A DNA stretch of 64,000 nucleotides from CAZMCC01 sp964564695 (GCA_964564695.1 CAZMCC010000003.1:13629-77628); one strand, 5' to 3'; shown: positions 7,288 through 15,909, counted from the first letter of the stretch. Notes: generated by a model not told the origin, from the sequence alone. Translations and numbers: made by a program.

Positions 7288-7820
7288 CGAGGACAGCGAA
7301 TTCGACCCCCGCCGCCGGGCCGGCCCCGGCGCCCGCGCCGGTCTTTCCAACCACGGTCCAGACCGTCGACATCCACCGCGAGATCGAGATCGCGGCGCCG
7401 GTCGAGGTGGCCTTCGCGAGCGTGCTCGAAGAGAACGGCCCCGGCGGCCAGCAATACGACGGCTCCCCCTTCCCGCGCGTGCTCGAAGCCTGGCCCGGCG
7501 GGCGCTGGTTCCGCGACCTGGGTGTCGTGGGGGGCAACAACGCGGGGCACCTGTGGGGCCACGTGCAGGTGATCAAGCCGCCGACGCTGCTGGAGATCAC
7601 CGGGCCGATGTTCATGTCGTACCCGGCGGTGAACTTCATTCAATACCGGCTGACGGCGTCGGGTGGGGGGGGACAGGGCACGAAGCTCACGCTCGTGCAC
7701 CGGGCGATGGGGCTGATCCCGGCGGATCACGCGACCGGCGTGGTGAAGGGGTGGGAGTTCATCATGAAGCGGATTTCGGAGAGGGCGAGCGGGGAGCCGG
7801 TGACGCAGCGCGGCGGGTAA
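7284..7820 (+). CDS. SRPBCC-domain protein, coupled to ArsR gene
   Basis: The 178-residue protein has a disordered Ala/Pro-rich start (to about 25) and then an SRPBCC fold: VDIHREIEIAAPVEVAFASVLEE, WPGGRWFRDLG, HLWGHVQVIKPPTLLEITGP and a C-terminal helix GWEFIMKRISERA. It overlaps the stop codon of the ArsR gene by four bases, so the two form an operon. A short-chain effector-binding or hydrolase-activator role is typical of the pair but unproven. The ligand is not apparent. Confidence 0.85.
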   Translation: MTRTANSTPAAGPAPAPAPVFPTTVQTVDIHREIEIAAPVEVAFASVLEENGPGGQQYDGSPFPRVLEAWPGGRWFRDLGVVGGNNAGHLWGHVQVIKPPTLLEITGPMFMSYPAVNFIQYRLTASGGGGQGTKLTLVHRAMGLIPADHATGVVKGWEFIMKRISERASGEPVTQRGG

Positions 7821-8156
7821 TCTGTTCGCGTATGGATGGTCGCCGGCGCGCCTTTGGAACATCAGAAGGCAGGTACGCAGAGGACGCGGAGTAGCGCGGA
7901 GGAACGCAGAGAGGAAGACCTCCGCGCGCTGCAACGAAGAACGCCGCCGACGAAGTGCCGCAATCCAAGTCCTTCTGTTTCCTGCCTTGCTCCGCGTTCC
8001 TCCGCGCTTCTTTGCGTCCTTCGCGTGCGGCCTTTGCCTTGCCCGTCCCGGGTTCGGATGAGACCGAGACGAGAAACGAAAGCAGGCCCGAGCAACGGGG
8101 CTCGGGCCTGCACGGGATACGGGGAGGAATACGCCGCTCGCTTGCGCTCGCGGCTC
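7821..8156. repeat. gap with large C/G-skewed inverted repeat of CGCGGAG-type units
   Basis: No gene is seen. From about 7865 to 7925 the + strand is built from purine-rich units (ACGCAGAGGACGCGGAG, GCGCGGAGGAACGCAGAG). From about 7980 to 8035 it is built from the complementary units (CTCCGCGTTCCTCCGCG, CTTCTTTGCGTCC). The two arms can pair into a long imperfect hairpin. A related structure lies at 17080-17232. Confidence 0.6.
8082..8111 (-). terminator. terminator of SRPBCC gene at 8157
   Basis: A perfect 12-bp stem (GCAGGCCCGAGC and its complement) encloses a 6-base loop. On the minus strand it is followed by TTTCGTTTC. It lies 45 bases past the stop codon of the minus-strand gene. Confidence 0.75.
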
Positions 8157-8660
8157 TTACTTGATGCCGCCGCCGGCCAGCATCTGGTCGAGCTGGTCGT
8201 ACCCGATGTTCATTCCGGTTTCCATGCCGGAGGCGAGGGCGCCGTCGCGGGCCTGCTTGGTGCTGTAGGTGCACGTGATGGTCATGATCGTCGTGCCGCC
8301 GCTGCGCTTGAAGGCGAGCGAGCACATGGCGGGGTCCATGGGCTGGCAGCCCATCTCGAACGTCTCGGTGCGGGTGAGGTGGTCGAGGGGGACGACCTCG
8401 CGGTAGGTGCCGTGCATGGCCATGGCGAGCTTGCCGTCGGGCCCGTTCCATTCCCAGCGGTACGACCCGCCGACGCGGATGTCCTCATCGCAGCGGGACA
8501 TGGTCCAACCGGGCGGGTTGAAGAGCCACTTGCGGAGAAACTCCGGGGTGGTCATGGCCTTCCAGACGAGCTCGACGGGGGCGTCGAACGAGCGGGTCAT
8601 GACGATCTGGGTGTCGGTGGGCGTGGCGATGCTGAGCTTCTTCTGCGTGCTGACGGTCAT
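8157..8660 (-). CDS. SRPBCC (AHSA1-type) protein
   Basis: The 167-residue single-domain protein has the AHSA1 signature: QIVMTRSFDAPVELVWKAMT, FLRKWLFNPPGW, RVGGSYRWEWNGPDG and MHGTYREVVP. It ends with the usual helix (GMETGMNIGYDQLDQMLAG). The ATG at 8660 follows GAGGAG by seven bases. It is downstream of the ArsR gene at 8702 on the same strand (41-base gap), so regulator and SRPBCC partner probably form one unit with the terminator at 8082. The role is likely ligand binding or stress response. Confidence 0.9.
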   Translation of the reverse strand: MTVSTQKKLSIATPTDTQIVMTRSFDAPVELVWKAMTTPEFLRKWLFNPPGWTMSRCDEDIRVGGSYRWEWNGPDGKLAMAMHGTYREVVPLDHLTRTETFEMGCQPMDPAMCSLAFKRSGGTTIMTITCTYSTKQARDGALASGMETGMNIGYDQLDQMLAGGGIK

Positions 8661-8701
8661 CGGGGTCTCCTCAAGGGTTTATGGGGGTGGAGGGGGACGG
8701 G

Positions 8702-9082
8702 TCAGGGTGTTGGCTTGCGCGGGTCCGCGCCGCTCTGCGGTTTGTGCTGCGCTTTCAGTTCCTCGAGCACGGCGTCGAGCCGCTCGAAGGTCGATTCCCA
8801 GTGCTTGCGGTAGCCGTCGAGCCACGAGCTGACGTCCCCGAGCGGGTCGCCGTGGAGGCGGCAGATGTGGGTGCGCCCGACGATGCGGCGCCGGACGAGG
8901 CGTGCCTTCTCGAGCACGCGCACGTGCTTGGACGCGGCCGGGAACGACATCTTGAGCGGCGCCGAGAGTTCGCTCAGGTTCCGTTCCCCCGTTTCGGAGA
9001 GCTGGCGGAGCATCGAACGCCGCGCGGGGTGCGAAAGGGCGTGGAAAACGCGGTCGAGCGTGGGCGAGCGATCTTGAACCAT
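8702..9082 (-). CDS. ArsR-family transcriptional repressor
   Basis: The 126-residue protein shows the ArsR winged helix: LDRVFHALSHPARRSMLRQL, LSELSAPLKMSFPAASKHVRVL, and the wing ARLVRRRIVGRTHICRL. The C-terminus has the SSWLDGYRKHWESTFERLDAVL helix that is common in repressors paired with SRPBCC proteins. I chose the ATG at 9082. Its own upstream gap holds TCAACC-AAGA-GGTTGA (9115-9130), the same dyad found twice before the two-domain SRPBCC gene at 5690. It is therefore the best candidate to control both loci. Confidence 0.92.
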   Translation of the reverse strand: MVQDRSPTLDRVFHALSHPARRSMLRQLSETGERNLSELSAPLKMSFPAASKHVRVLEKARLVRRRIVGRTHICRLHGDPLGDVSSWLDGYRKHWESTFERLDAVLEELKAQHKPQSGADPRKPTP

Positions 9083-9114
9083 CGGGTTTAGTATACGGCG
9101 GGGGTGGGGGATTG

Positions 9115-9130
9115 TCAACCAAGAGGTTGA
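9115..9130. promoter_or_regulatory. operator-like dyad TCAACCAAGAGGTTGA
   Basis: Perfect 6-base arms, 32 bases upstream of the ArsR start at 9082. It shares its arms with the sites at 6779 and 6818, so it is probably the autoregulatory site of this repressor. Confidence 0.7.
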
Positions 9131-9207
9131 GGAAAGGGGTCGGGGATCAGGGATCAGGGGCTAGGGACTGGGGACTAGGGACTAGGGGCTGGGGAGCGCG
9201 GGTTACG
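9131..9207. repeat. G-rich tandem GGGGACTAGGG/GGGGATCAGGG units
   Basis: About six imperfect copies of a 7- to 11-base unit (GGGGATCA, GGGGCTA, GGGACTA) lie in a row between the ArsR gene and the next gene. A shorter version of the same unit lies at 53915-53942. Confidence 0.6.
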
Positions 9208-9642
9208 ATGGGTCGCATGAGTGCCTTGCGGCGAAGCGGTGAAGACCGACGGCGGGACGAGGCGTGGGCGACGGCGTTGCAGCACGCGTTCGACTGCATG
9301 TTGTCGGAGGACGACGGTCGGGCCCGCCCGCGGCCGCGAGTGCTCGCCGTGAGCCCCAACGGGTTGGAAGTCGAGATCGAACTGCGGTGGTTGAACAGCC
9401 AGCGATACTGCTGCGCCGAGCGCGGATGCTTCCTCGCGACCGACAGCCGGGCGTGGTGGGCGACGTTCCGCGAGGCGCTCACGGAAGTGAACGACCGCGA
9501 GCCGGCGCCACTTTCGGTGCGAGTGCTCGGCGTGGTCGAAGACGGCGTGCTCCTCACGTACCTCGAGCAGGTCGGATTGCCAGCCCAATCGCGGGCTTAC
9601 GTCTACGGCCCCGCCGAGGACCACGAGCGCGACGCCAGGTAG
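9208..9642 (+). CDS. hypothetical protein
   Basis: The predicted 144-residue protein begins MGRMSALRRSGEDRRRDEAW (alternative ATG at 9217). It contains a central strand-rich part (RVLAVSPNGLEVEIELRW, RYCCAERGCF) with three Cys residues in CC-x5-C and an acidic end. A G-run (GGGGAG) lies 11 bases before the first ATG. The frame further upstream is excluded because it runs through the G-rich repeat. No family was recognised. The following gene is convergent. Confidence 0.6.
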   Translation: MGRMSALRRSGEDRRRDEAWATALQHAFDCMLSEDDGRARPRPRVLAVSPNGLEVEIELRWLNSQRYCCAERGCFLATDSRAWWATFREALTEVNDREPAPLSVRVLGVVEDGVLLTYLEQVGLPAQSRAYVYGPAEDHERDAR

Positions 9643-9657
9643 CCCCAGAGGGTTGAT

Positions 9658-12270
9658 CTACAGGCGCGGATCGACCGGCTCACTTTCCATGGCGAGCACC
9701 GCGAATACGCACTCGTGCACGCGCCGGAGCGGCTCACGCCGCACGAAGCGCTCAAGCGACTCGACGCCAAGGGCGAACTCGCGCTGCGCGAGCGAGCGCT
9801 TGGCCCCCAGCCCGCGCGACCGCAGACGGTCGAGGTGCTGCGGGCGCGTGTATTCCGGCCCGTAGATGATGCGGAGGTACTCGACGCCGCGGACCTTGAT
9901 GGCGGGCTGAACGAACCCACGCGGGCCGCGCGCGATGAACTCGAGGGGCTTGACGACCATGCCCTCGCCGCCGGCGCCGGTGAGCGATGTCCACCACGCG
10001 GTCGCGTCGTCCTCGCTCACCTGCGAGGAGAGGTCGACGGTGCGGCACGCCGTGGCTACAAAGACAGGATCAGCCGGCGTCGCGAGGCGGGCGAGTGTGC
10101 CCATGTGCCACTCGTGATCGCGGTCGACGTGAACGTGCCCCTCGCTCGCGAGCAGGTGGAACGGGGCGAGTCGAAGGTCCTCGACCCCCGCCACGTTCCA
10201 GCAATAGCGCCGGTACGACGCGACGTACTTGTCGACGAGCGTGCGCCGCTCGGCGAAATCGGCGAAGAGGGCGGCCGCGTCGGGGACCCGCGTGCGGGTC
10301 TGTTCGAGGGCCGTCGCCGCGGCAGCCAGCGCGCTCGTCGCGGCCACACCAACGGCCGCGTACTGCTCCCGGATCAGCGACTGCGCCTTCGCCGACCACG
10401 GCATCAGCTCCGCGTCGAGGCACATCCAGTCGGTTGACAGCTCATCCCACAGCCCGGATCGCTCGGCCGCGTCCCGGAGGCGCGTCAGCAGCGCGTGCTC
10501 CGTCGTGGCGTCGTTGAAGAACGGCCGCCCTGTGCGGGTATAGATGATGCCGAGCGTGCCGGCGGTGGGGGCCGTGGGGTTGCTCGTCGTCGCCGGGATC
10601 CCGAACCGTCTCTGCGCAACCCCCGGCTCGCGGCACACCACGACCACCGCGCGCGACCCCATGTGCTTCTCTTCGCAGATGACGCGCCCGACGCCGTTGG
10701 TCCGGAAGTACTCGAACGCCTGCTGCGGGTGTTCGAGCATCCCCGGCTCACGCGATGTCTCGCACGGCGACATGGTCGGCGGCAGGTAGATGAGCCACCG
10801 CGGATCGGCCGCGAACCGGCTCATGATCTCGAGCGCCGCCGCGGCGTTCTCCTGGCGCACGGTGATCGCACGCATGAGCCGGGTCTCGATCACGCGCTTG
10901 CCCGAGACGTCGTCGATATCGAGCAGGTCGTCGTGCTGCTGCTGCAGGGTAAGTGGAGCTCGCTCGCTCTCCGGCAGGAACGGCTTCTTCGACTCGGCGT
11001 ACGTGGCTCGGGCCTTGACCGAGACGAACTCGCGCTCGGGGTAGCGCAGGGCCGTGAGCGAGCCGCCGAACACACACCCGGTGTCGATGCACACCGTGTT
11101 GTTGAGCCACTGCGGGTCGGGCACGGGCGTGTGCCCGTACACGACCGCCGCCCGCCCGCGATACTCCGCGGCCCAGTTGTACCGCACCGGCAGGCCGAAC
11201 TCGTCGGTTTCGCCGGTGGTCTCGCCGTAGAGCGCGAACTCGCGGACAGCGCCCGATCCGCGCCCCGCCATCGACTCCTTCATCCCGGCGTGGGCGACGA
11301 CCAGGGCGCCGTTGTCGAGAACATAGTGGCTGACGAGGTCGTCGATGAACGCACCGACCTGCTTGCTGAACTCTGGCGGTTCTGTGCCGAGCTGCGACAG
11401 CGATTCCGCGAGGCCGTGGGTGATCTGCACGTTCTTGCCCGAGAGGGCGCGGAGCAGCTTGACGTCGTGGTTGCCCGGAACGCAGAGGGCCAGCTCAAGC
11501 TCGACGGCCCGCATGACGAAGCGGAGCACCGCCGGCGTCTTGGGCCCGCGGTCGACAAGGTCACCAACAAAGACGAGCTTGCGTCTCGCGGCGTCCGTGG
11601 GGGGCGTGATCTCGCAGACGCCCTCGGGCCCGCCGGGGATCTGGCGGACCGACCAGCCCAGGGCCCCGAGCAGTTCTAGAAGCTCGTCGTAGCAGCCGTG
11701 AACGTCGCCGATGATGTCAAACGGCCCGTGCTCGTGCTTGCGGTTGTTCCACAACGGCTCGCGGGCGAGCGTGGCGGCGTCGCACTCTTCGGGCGTGCGC
11801 AACGTGAAGACGTGCCGGAAGCCCTCGCGCTGCAGGCCCCGGATGTCGCGCCGCATCGCGAGGCGCTGGTTGCGGACCACGTGGCCCCCGAAGCTCCGAT
11901 CCGGGCGCACGGCGTTGCGGTCCTGGCACGTGCGCTCGGGCGTGTCAACGACGATGGCCACGGGGAGACAGTGAAACTCCCGAGCGAGCTGCACGAGCGG
12001 CTGCCGATCCTCAGCGCGGACATTCGTGGCGTCGATGGCGGTCAGCAGCCCGCGGGCGAGGCGTTTGGCGGCCAGGAACCGCAGCACCTCGAACGCATCG
12101 CCCGTGGCCTCGAGCGAGTTCTCGTCGTCGCTCACCCAGCCGCGGCACGTGTCGGACGAGAGAATCTCGGTGGGCTTGAAGAGCCGGCGCGCAAGCGTGC
12201 TCTTGCCGGAGCCGGAGGCGCCGATGAGGACGACGAGGGAGAGGTCGGGGACGCGGATCTCAGGGGACAC
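9658..12270 (-). CDS. pnkp: polynucleotide kinase-phosphatase-ligase (bacterial Pnkp)
   Basis: This is the catalytic core of the bacterial RNA repair system that heals and seals cut RNA, such as tRNA cut by ribotoxins. The 870 residues hold three modules. The 5' kinase has the Walker A GASGSGKS (17-24). The metallophosphatase (about 184-420) has GDVHG (188-192), GDLVDRGP (236-243), GNHD (266-269) and a late GH-TPVPDP (379-386). The adenylyltransferase/ligase-like module from about 450 has EEKHMGSR with the likely adenylated Lys535. The start is GTG at 12270. It overlaps the end of hen1 by 11 bases, so the two genes are coupled. Length and order match the family. Confidence 0.96.
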   Translation of the reverse strand: MSPEIRVPDLSLVVLIGASGSGKSTLARRLFKPTEILSSDTCRGWVSDDENSLEATGDAFEVLRFLAAKRLARGLLTAIDATNVRAEDRQPLVQLAREFHCLPVAIVVDTPERTCQDRNAVRPDRSFGGHVVRNQRLAMRRDIRGLQREGFRHVFTLRTPEECDAATLAREPLWNNRKHEHGPFDIIGDVHGCYDELLELLGALGWSVRQIPGGPEGVCEITPPTDAARRKLVFVGDLVDRGPKTPAVLRFVMRAVELELALCVPGNHDVKLLRALSGKNVQITHGLAESLSQLGTEPPEFSKQVGAFIDDLVSHYVLDNGALVVAHAGMKESMAGRGSGAVREFALYGETTGETDEFGLPVRYNWAAEYRGRAAVVYGHTPVPDPQWLNNTVCIDTGCVFGGSLTALRYPEREFVSVKARATYAESKKPFLPESERAPLTLQQQHDDLLDIDDVSGKRVIETRLMRAITVRQENAAAALEIMSRFAADPRWLIYLPPTMSPCETSREPGMLEHPQQAFEYFRTNGVGRVICEEKHMGSRAVVVVCREPGVAQRRFGIPATTSNPTAPTAGTLGIIYTRTGRPFFNDATTEHALLTRLRDAAERSGLWDELSTDWMCLDAELMPWSAKAQSLIREQYAAVGVAATSALAAAATALEQTRTRVPDAAALFADFAERRTLVDKYVASYRRYCWNVAGVEDLRLAPFHLLASEGHVHVDRDHEWHMGTLARLATPADPVFVATACRTVDLSSQVSEDDATAWWTSLTGAGGEGMVVKPLEFIARGPRGFVQPAIKVRGVEYLRIIYGPEYTRPQHLDRLRSRGLGAKRSLAQREFALGVESLERFVRREPLRRVHECVFAVLAMESEPVDPRL

Positions 12271-13684
12271 GGCTGAACACCCCCATCTGCGTCGGCGTCC
12301 CCACGTCCCGCCCCTCCGGCGTCACCCCGACCTCGCCGATTCCGCGGAACTCGCACGTGTACCCATGGCGCGAGCACGCGCCCGCGGCCCACGCCCTGAA
12401 CTGATCGCGCGTCCACTCGAACCTGTGGTCGCGGTGCCGCATCGCTCCCGCGCTGAGCGTCTCCCACATCACGTTGTACTCGCTGTTGGGCGTCGTCACG
12501 ATGACGATCCCCGGCTTCGCGGCCCCAAAGACCACGCGCTCGAGCGCCGTCAGCCGCGCCTCATCCAGGTGCTCGATCACCTCGCACAGCACCGCCGCGT
12601 CGAACCCCGCGAGCCGCTCGTCGCGGTACATCAGCGACCCGTGCACCAGCTCCAGCCGCTTGCGCACCGTCGGCGGCAGCCGATCGAGCCGCAGCCTCTC
12701 CGCGGCCTCTTCGAGCGAGCGGTGCGCCACGTCCATCCCGAGTATCCGCTCAAACGTCGAGTGCTTGAGCAGGTCGCGGATGAGCCGCCCCTGGCCGCAC
12801 CCCAGGTCCGCGACGCTCCGTGCCCCGCGTGCCTGCAGGACCGAGAGCACGACGCCGTGGCGCTGCTGGTGCAGGCTGAGCTTCTTCTCGCCCGCCTCCT
12901 CGCGCGGGTCCTCCGGCGAGTCGGCGTCGATCTCGGCCGGCCCGTCGCCGTCCTGCTCACGGAGCTGCTTGACGACGTCGTCCGCCAGGCTCCGCTGATA
13001 CTTGAGGTAGCGCGTGGCGATCAGCTCGCGCTCCGGGTGCGCGACCAGCCACCCCTCGCCGTGGCGCATGAGCTTGTCGACCTCGTCATCGCCGACCCAG
13101 TAGTGCTTCTCGTTGTCGAGCACCGGGATGAGGACGTACAGGTGGCTCAGCACCTCGTGCAACGGCCTGGTGATGCTGAGCACGACGCTCAGGAGAGACG
13201 AGTCGCCCCAGTCGGCGAACTGGGTGTCGAGCGGCCGGCGCGTGATCGTGAGCGTGTAGCCCAGGGGCTCGAACATTCGCGTCAGCAGCTCCGGGCCGCC
13301 GCGGCTCACGATCGCCGGAATCTCGATCGTCAGCGGGATCGGCGTCGTCGCCAGCTCGGGCCGGTCCTTGCACAGCCCCGCCATCGCGCTGCGGAACACC
13401 TGCGCGATTGCGACCGCCAGCATCGACGACGCCGTGTAGGGCCGGTCGTTCACATACTGATCAAGCGTTCGCTCGCGACCTTTGCCGCGCACGAGGCCGA
13501 CCGGGTCGACGTCGAGCAGCAGCGCCGCGGTGCACACGTCTTCGTCGGCCCGCGGATAGAAAACGTGAGCGGCCCCGAACGCCAACGGAAAAGTCTGCAC
13601 CCTCGCGGGGTGCTTATGCAGCAGGTAGCCCAGATCGGTCGCGGGGTGGGGGGGCCGGTGAGTGGTGGAGATCGTCAGAAGCAT
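12260..13684 (-). CDS. hen1: 3'-terminal RNA ribose 2'-O-methyltransferase Hen1
   Basis: Hen1 methylates the 2'-OH at the cut site during repair, which blocks re-cutting, and its N-terminal part activates the Pnkp ligase. The 474-residue protein has the N-terminal ligase-activating domain (1-230), an acidic linker (about 245-265) and a methyltransferase domain. The SAM site is DLGCGQGR (293-300). The metal ligands Glu368, Glu371, His372 (CEVIEH) and His420 (HRDHRFEW) have the spacing known for bacterial Hen1. It is the first gene of the two-gene repair operon, immediately upstream of pnkp. Confidence 0.96.
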   Translation of the reverse strand: MLLTISTTHRPPHPATDLGYLLHKHPARVQTFPLAFGAAHVFYPRADEDVCTAALLLDVDPVGLVRGKGRERTLDQYVNDRPYTASSMLAVAIAQVFRSAMAGLCKDRPELATTPIPLTIEIPAIVSRGGPELLTRMFEPLGYTLTITRRPLDTQFADWGDSSLLSVVLSITRPLHEVLSHLYVLIPVLDNEKHYWVGDDEVDKLMRHGEGWLVAHPERELIATRYLKYQRSLADDVVKQLREQDGDGPAEIDADSPEDPREEAGEKKLSLHQQRHGVVLSVLQARGARSVADLGCGQGRLIRDLLKHSTFERILGMDVAHRSLEEAAERLRLDRLPPTVRKRLELVHGSLMYRDERLAGFDAAVLCEVIEHLDEARLTALERVVFGAAKPGIVIVTTPNSEYNVMWETLSAGAMRHRDHRFEWTRDQFRAWAAGACSRHGYTCEFRGIGEVGVTPEGRDVGTPTQMGVFSRVP

Positions 13685-13827
13685 CGCTGGTGGGCTCGGC
13701 GGGGTTCAAGGGGCGAAGGATAGCGGGGGAGGCTCGTGGACAGAGCCAGCGCTTGCGACGCCCACCAAGTTGGCGATTGCTTACCGCTCGGCGCGGGCCA
13801 ACCCTGTTGCAACGAAGGAGACGACCC

Positions 13828-14883
13828 ATGCCGACCAAATCCGCCGCGTTCGCCGCACAGACCGCCAAGAGCACGCTCGAGTCGTTCACGATCGACCGGC
13901 GCGACCCGGGTCCCACCGACGTCGCGATCGAGATCCTCTACTGCGGCGTGTGCCACTCGGATATCCACGCCGCCCGCGGCGAGTGGCCCGGGATGATCTT
14001 CCCGCTTATCCCCGGCCACGAGATCGTCGGCAAGGTGACGAAGCTGGGGACCGGTGTGAAGGGCTTCAAGGTGGGCGAGTTCGCGGCCGTGGGCTGCCTG
14101 GTGGATTCGTGCCGCAAGTGCGCCAACTGCAACGCCGGCATGGAGCAGTACTGCGACCCCGGCTTCACCCTCACGTACAACAGCCCCGACGTCCACTTCC
14201 CCGGCAAGCCCACCTACGGCGGGTACTCCAAGCACATCACCGTCGACCAGCGCTTCGTGCTCCACGTGCCGCCGACGAAGAACCTCGCGGGCGTCGCGCC
14301 GCTGCTGTGCGCGGGGATCACGACCTATTCGCCACTGAAGCACTGGGGCGCGGGCAAGGGCAAGAAGGTCGGCATCGTCGGCCTCGGCGGGCTGGGGCAC
14401 ATGGGCGTCAAGCTCTCGCACGCCCTCGGGGCCGAGACGGTCCTCTTCACGACCTCCCACGGCAAGGTCGAGGACGGCAAGCGCCTCGGCGCCGACGACG
14501 TGGTCATCTCGCGCGACCCGACCCAGATAGCCAAGCACACCAACAGCTTCGACTTCATCCTCAACACCGTGGCCGCGGCCCACGACCTCGATCAGTACAA
14601 CGTCCTGCTGAAGCGCGACGGCACCCAGTGCCTCGTCGGCGCCCCCGAGACGCCGCACCCGTCGCCGAGCGTCTGGAACATGCTCATGAAACGCCGCAGC
14701 ATCGCCGGCTCGGCGATCGGCGGCCTCCCCGAGACGCAGGAGATGCTGAACTTCTGCTCCGAGCGCCAGATCTTCAGCGACATCGAGATCATCCCGATCC
14801 AGAAGATCAACGAGGCCTTCGACCGGGTGGTCAAGAGCGACGTGAAGTACCGGTTTGTGATCGACATGGCGTCGCTGACCTGA
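13828..14883 (+). CDS. zinc-dependent NAD(P) alcohol dehydrogenase (CAD/YahK type)
   Basis: The 351-residue protein is a medium-chain dehydrogenase that interconverts aldehydes and alcohols. Catalytic zinc ligands are Cys42 (GVCHSD), His64 (GHE) and Cys161 (LLCAGITTYSPL). The structural zinc site is Cys95, Cys98, Cys101 and Cys109. The nucleotide fold has GIVGLGGLGHMG (about 182-193). The LLCAGITTYSPL motif and overall pattern fit the cinnamyl-alcohol dehydrogenase/YahK branch, which prefers NADPH. The ATG at 13828 has AAGGAG seven bases upstream; the longer upstream frame has no family residues. It stands alone, divergent from the RNA repair operon. Confidence 0.93.
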   Translation: MPTKSAAFAAQTAKSTLESFTIDRRDPGPTDVAIEILYCGVCHSDIHAARGEWPGMIFPLIPGHEIVGKVTKLGTGVKGFKVGEFAAVGCLVDSCRKCANCNAGMEQYCDPGFTLTYNSPDVHFPGKPTYGGYSKHITVDQRFVLHVPPTKNLAGVAPLLCAGITTYSPLKHWGAGKGKKVGIVGLGGLGHMGVKLSHALGAETVLFTTSHGKVEDGKRLGADDVVISRDPTQIAKHTNSFDFILNTVAAAHDLDQYNVLLKRDGTQCLVGAPETPHPSPSVWNMLMKRRSIAGSAIGGLPETQEMLNFCSERQIFSDIEIIPIQKINEAFDRVVKSDVKYRFVIDMASLT

Positions 14884-14912
14884 GTCCGTCGCTGCGGGTG
14901 CGAACCCGGTGC

Positions 14913-14936
14913 CCCGGCGGAGCTCTGTCCGCCGGG
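14913..14936. repeat. palindromic repeat family A, copy 1
   Basis: CCCGGCGGA, six bases, TCCGCCGGG, preceded by GTGC. It lies between convergent genes, 29 bases after the alcohol dehydrogenase stop. Other copies are at 15592, 17364, 40735, 40780 and 44826. It may also serve as a transcription stop. Confidence 0.75.
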
Positions 14937-14963
14937 TCGTGACGCCTTGCGCTCACTGCGCCC

Positions 14964-15554
14964 TCATCCCCCCGCCGGAAACCCCGCCGCGCCCCTCACC
15001 CGTTCCATCTGCCCCATGTGCCGGTGCTGATGCTTCGAGAGAATCTCAAACCCTGTCCCGCCCGTGAACCTCAGCAACGGCACAAACGGGTTCTTGAACC
15101 GCACGCGATTCACGTCGAAGTCGCCGGCGGCACGCACGGCGTCGCGGGCCCCGACATTGCTCGTGAGAAAGTCGTCGAGGATCGCCCCTTCGACCGGCTC
15201 CCGCGGCGCAATCGGCCCCGGCGCCCGGGCCTGACGCGCCTTGGGATTGGTCACCGGCGAAGACTCGATGTACGTGCGAATGAACCACCGGCTGAACCGC
15301 CCCAGCGTGATCTCGGCAACCGGCGACACCCGCGAGCCTTCGAGAGCCCGCACGATCGGCGGCAGATACACCTCGTTCGCGAGCAACAGATGCTGAAGCA
15401 CCTGCCCGATGCTCCACGAGCCCGGTCGAGGGCGCCAGTTGAGCTGTTCCAAACTGAGCCCGGCCGCGGCTCGCCGTGCGCGTTCGTCCGCGGCCTCGAG
15501 TTCCGCAACGAGACGGAGCGACCACGCTGGCGAAACGACGTTCAGAGTCGACAC
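14964..15554 (-). CDS. DinB-family protein
   Basis: The 196-residue four-helix-bundle protein has the DinB layout with putative metal-binding His residues: GQVLQHLLLANEVYL, then HQHRHMGQMERV near the C-terminus. Leu/Arg-rich LNWRPRPGSWSIGQV matches the usual W-P--GSWSI-QV element. DinB-like proteins include thiol-dependent metalloenzymes (for example bacillithiol or mycothiol transferases), but the substrate here cannot be assigned. The start is probably GTG at 15554, just before a family-A repeat; no ATG fits and no good ribosome site is seen. Confidence 0.8.
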   Translation of the reverse strand: MSTLNVVSPAWSLRLVAELEAADERARRAAAGLSLEQLNWRPRPGSWSIGQVLQHLLLANEVYLPPIVRALEGSRVSPVAEITLGRFSRWFIRTYIESSPVTNPKARQARAPGPIAPREPVEGAILDDFLTSNVGARDAVRAAGDFDVNRVRFKNPFVPLLRFTGGTGFEILSKHQHRHMGQMERVRGAAGFPAGG

Positions 15555-15909
15555 GCCGGAGAATAGCGGTGGGGGGGTGGCAGGCGGGTGCCCCGGCGGA
15601 GCTCTGTCCGCCGGGCCGTGACATCCCGCGCGTTCAGGCGCAGCCCCTCTCACCCCAACGGCCGATGCAACGCCGTCCTCGACCTCGCCGACTCCGGGCC
15701 AGCGATGGAGCACTCCTACATACTCGGCGCCGCCCCCGTGCGACGCGATCCATGCGTCGAACTCACCAGCGCCGTGGTGCCCGCGCTCCCCTTCCCCCCG
15801 CCCCCCCCGGCCGTCCGGCGTCGTCGATGTCGGCAGCATGGGCAAGAAATCCGCCTTGTAAGGCCAATGAGTACTTGACAAACACCGTATTATCGGGTAG
15901 TGTTTGGTC
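15555..15909. repeat. gap with palindromic repeat family A (copy 2, 15592-15615) and promoter
   Basis: CCCGGCGGA, six bases, TCCGCCGGG lies at 15592-15615. The stretch 15620-15860 holds no supported gene. A promoter for the radical SAM gene is at the right end. Confidence 0.65.
15875..15906 (+). promoter_or_regulatory. promoter and dyad before radical SAM gene
   Basis: TTGACA (15875-15880) is followed after 17 bases by TAGTGT (15898-15903), six bases before the ATG. An inverted repeat, CAAACAC (15879-15885) and GTGTTTG (15900-15906), spans the core promoter, so a repressor could block it directly. The layout implies a leaderless transcript. Confidence 0.55.

Noticed and set aside
9131..9207. 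G-rich run as a quadruplex-forming regulator
   Set aside because: G-runs are present, but spacing and conservation cannot be judged. The same junk-like unit recurs at 53918 in another context.
13408..13827. N-terminal extension of the alcohol dehydrogenase
   Set aside because: The residues are Arg/Ser-rich and antisense to hen1. AAGGAG directly before the ATG at 13828 fixes the start.
15875..15893. TTGACA with TATTAT as a promoter
   Set aside because: The spacing is only seven bases; TAGTGT at 17 bases is the better -10 box.
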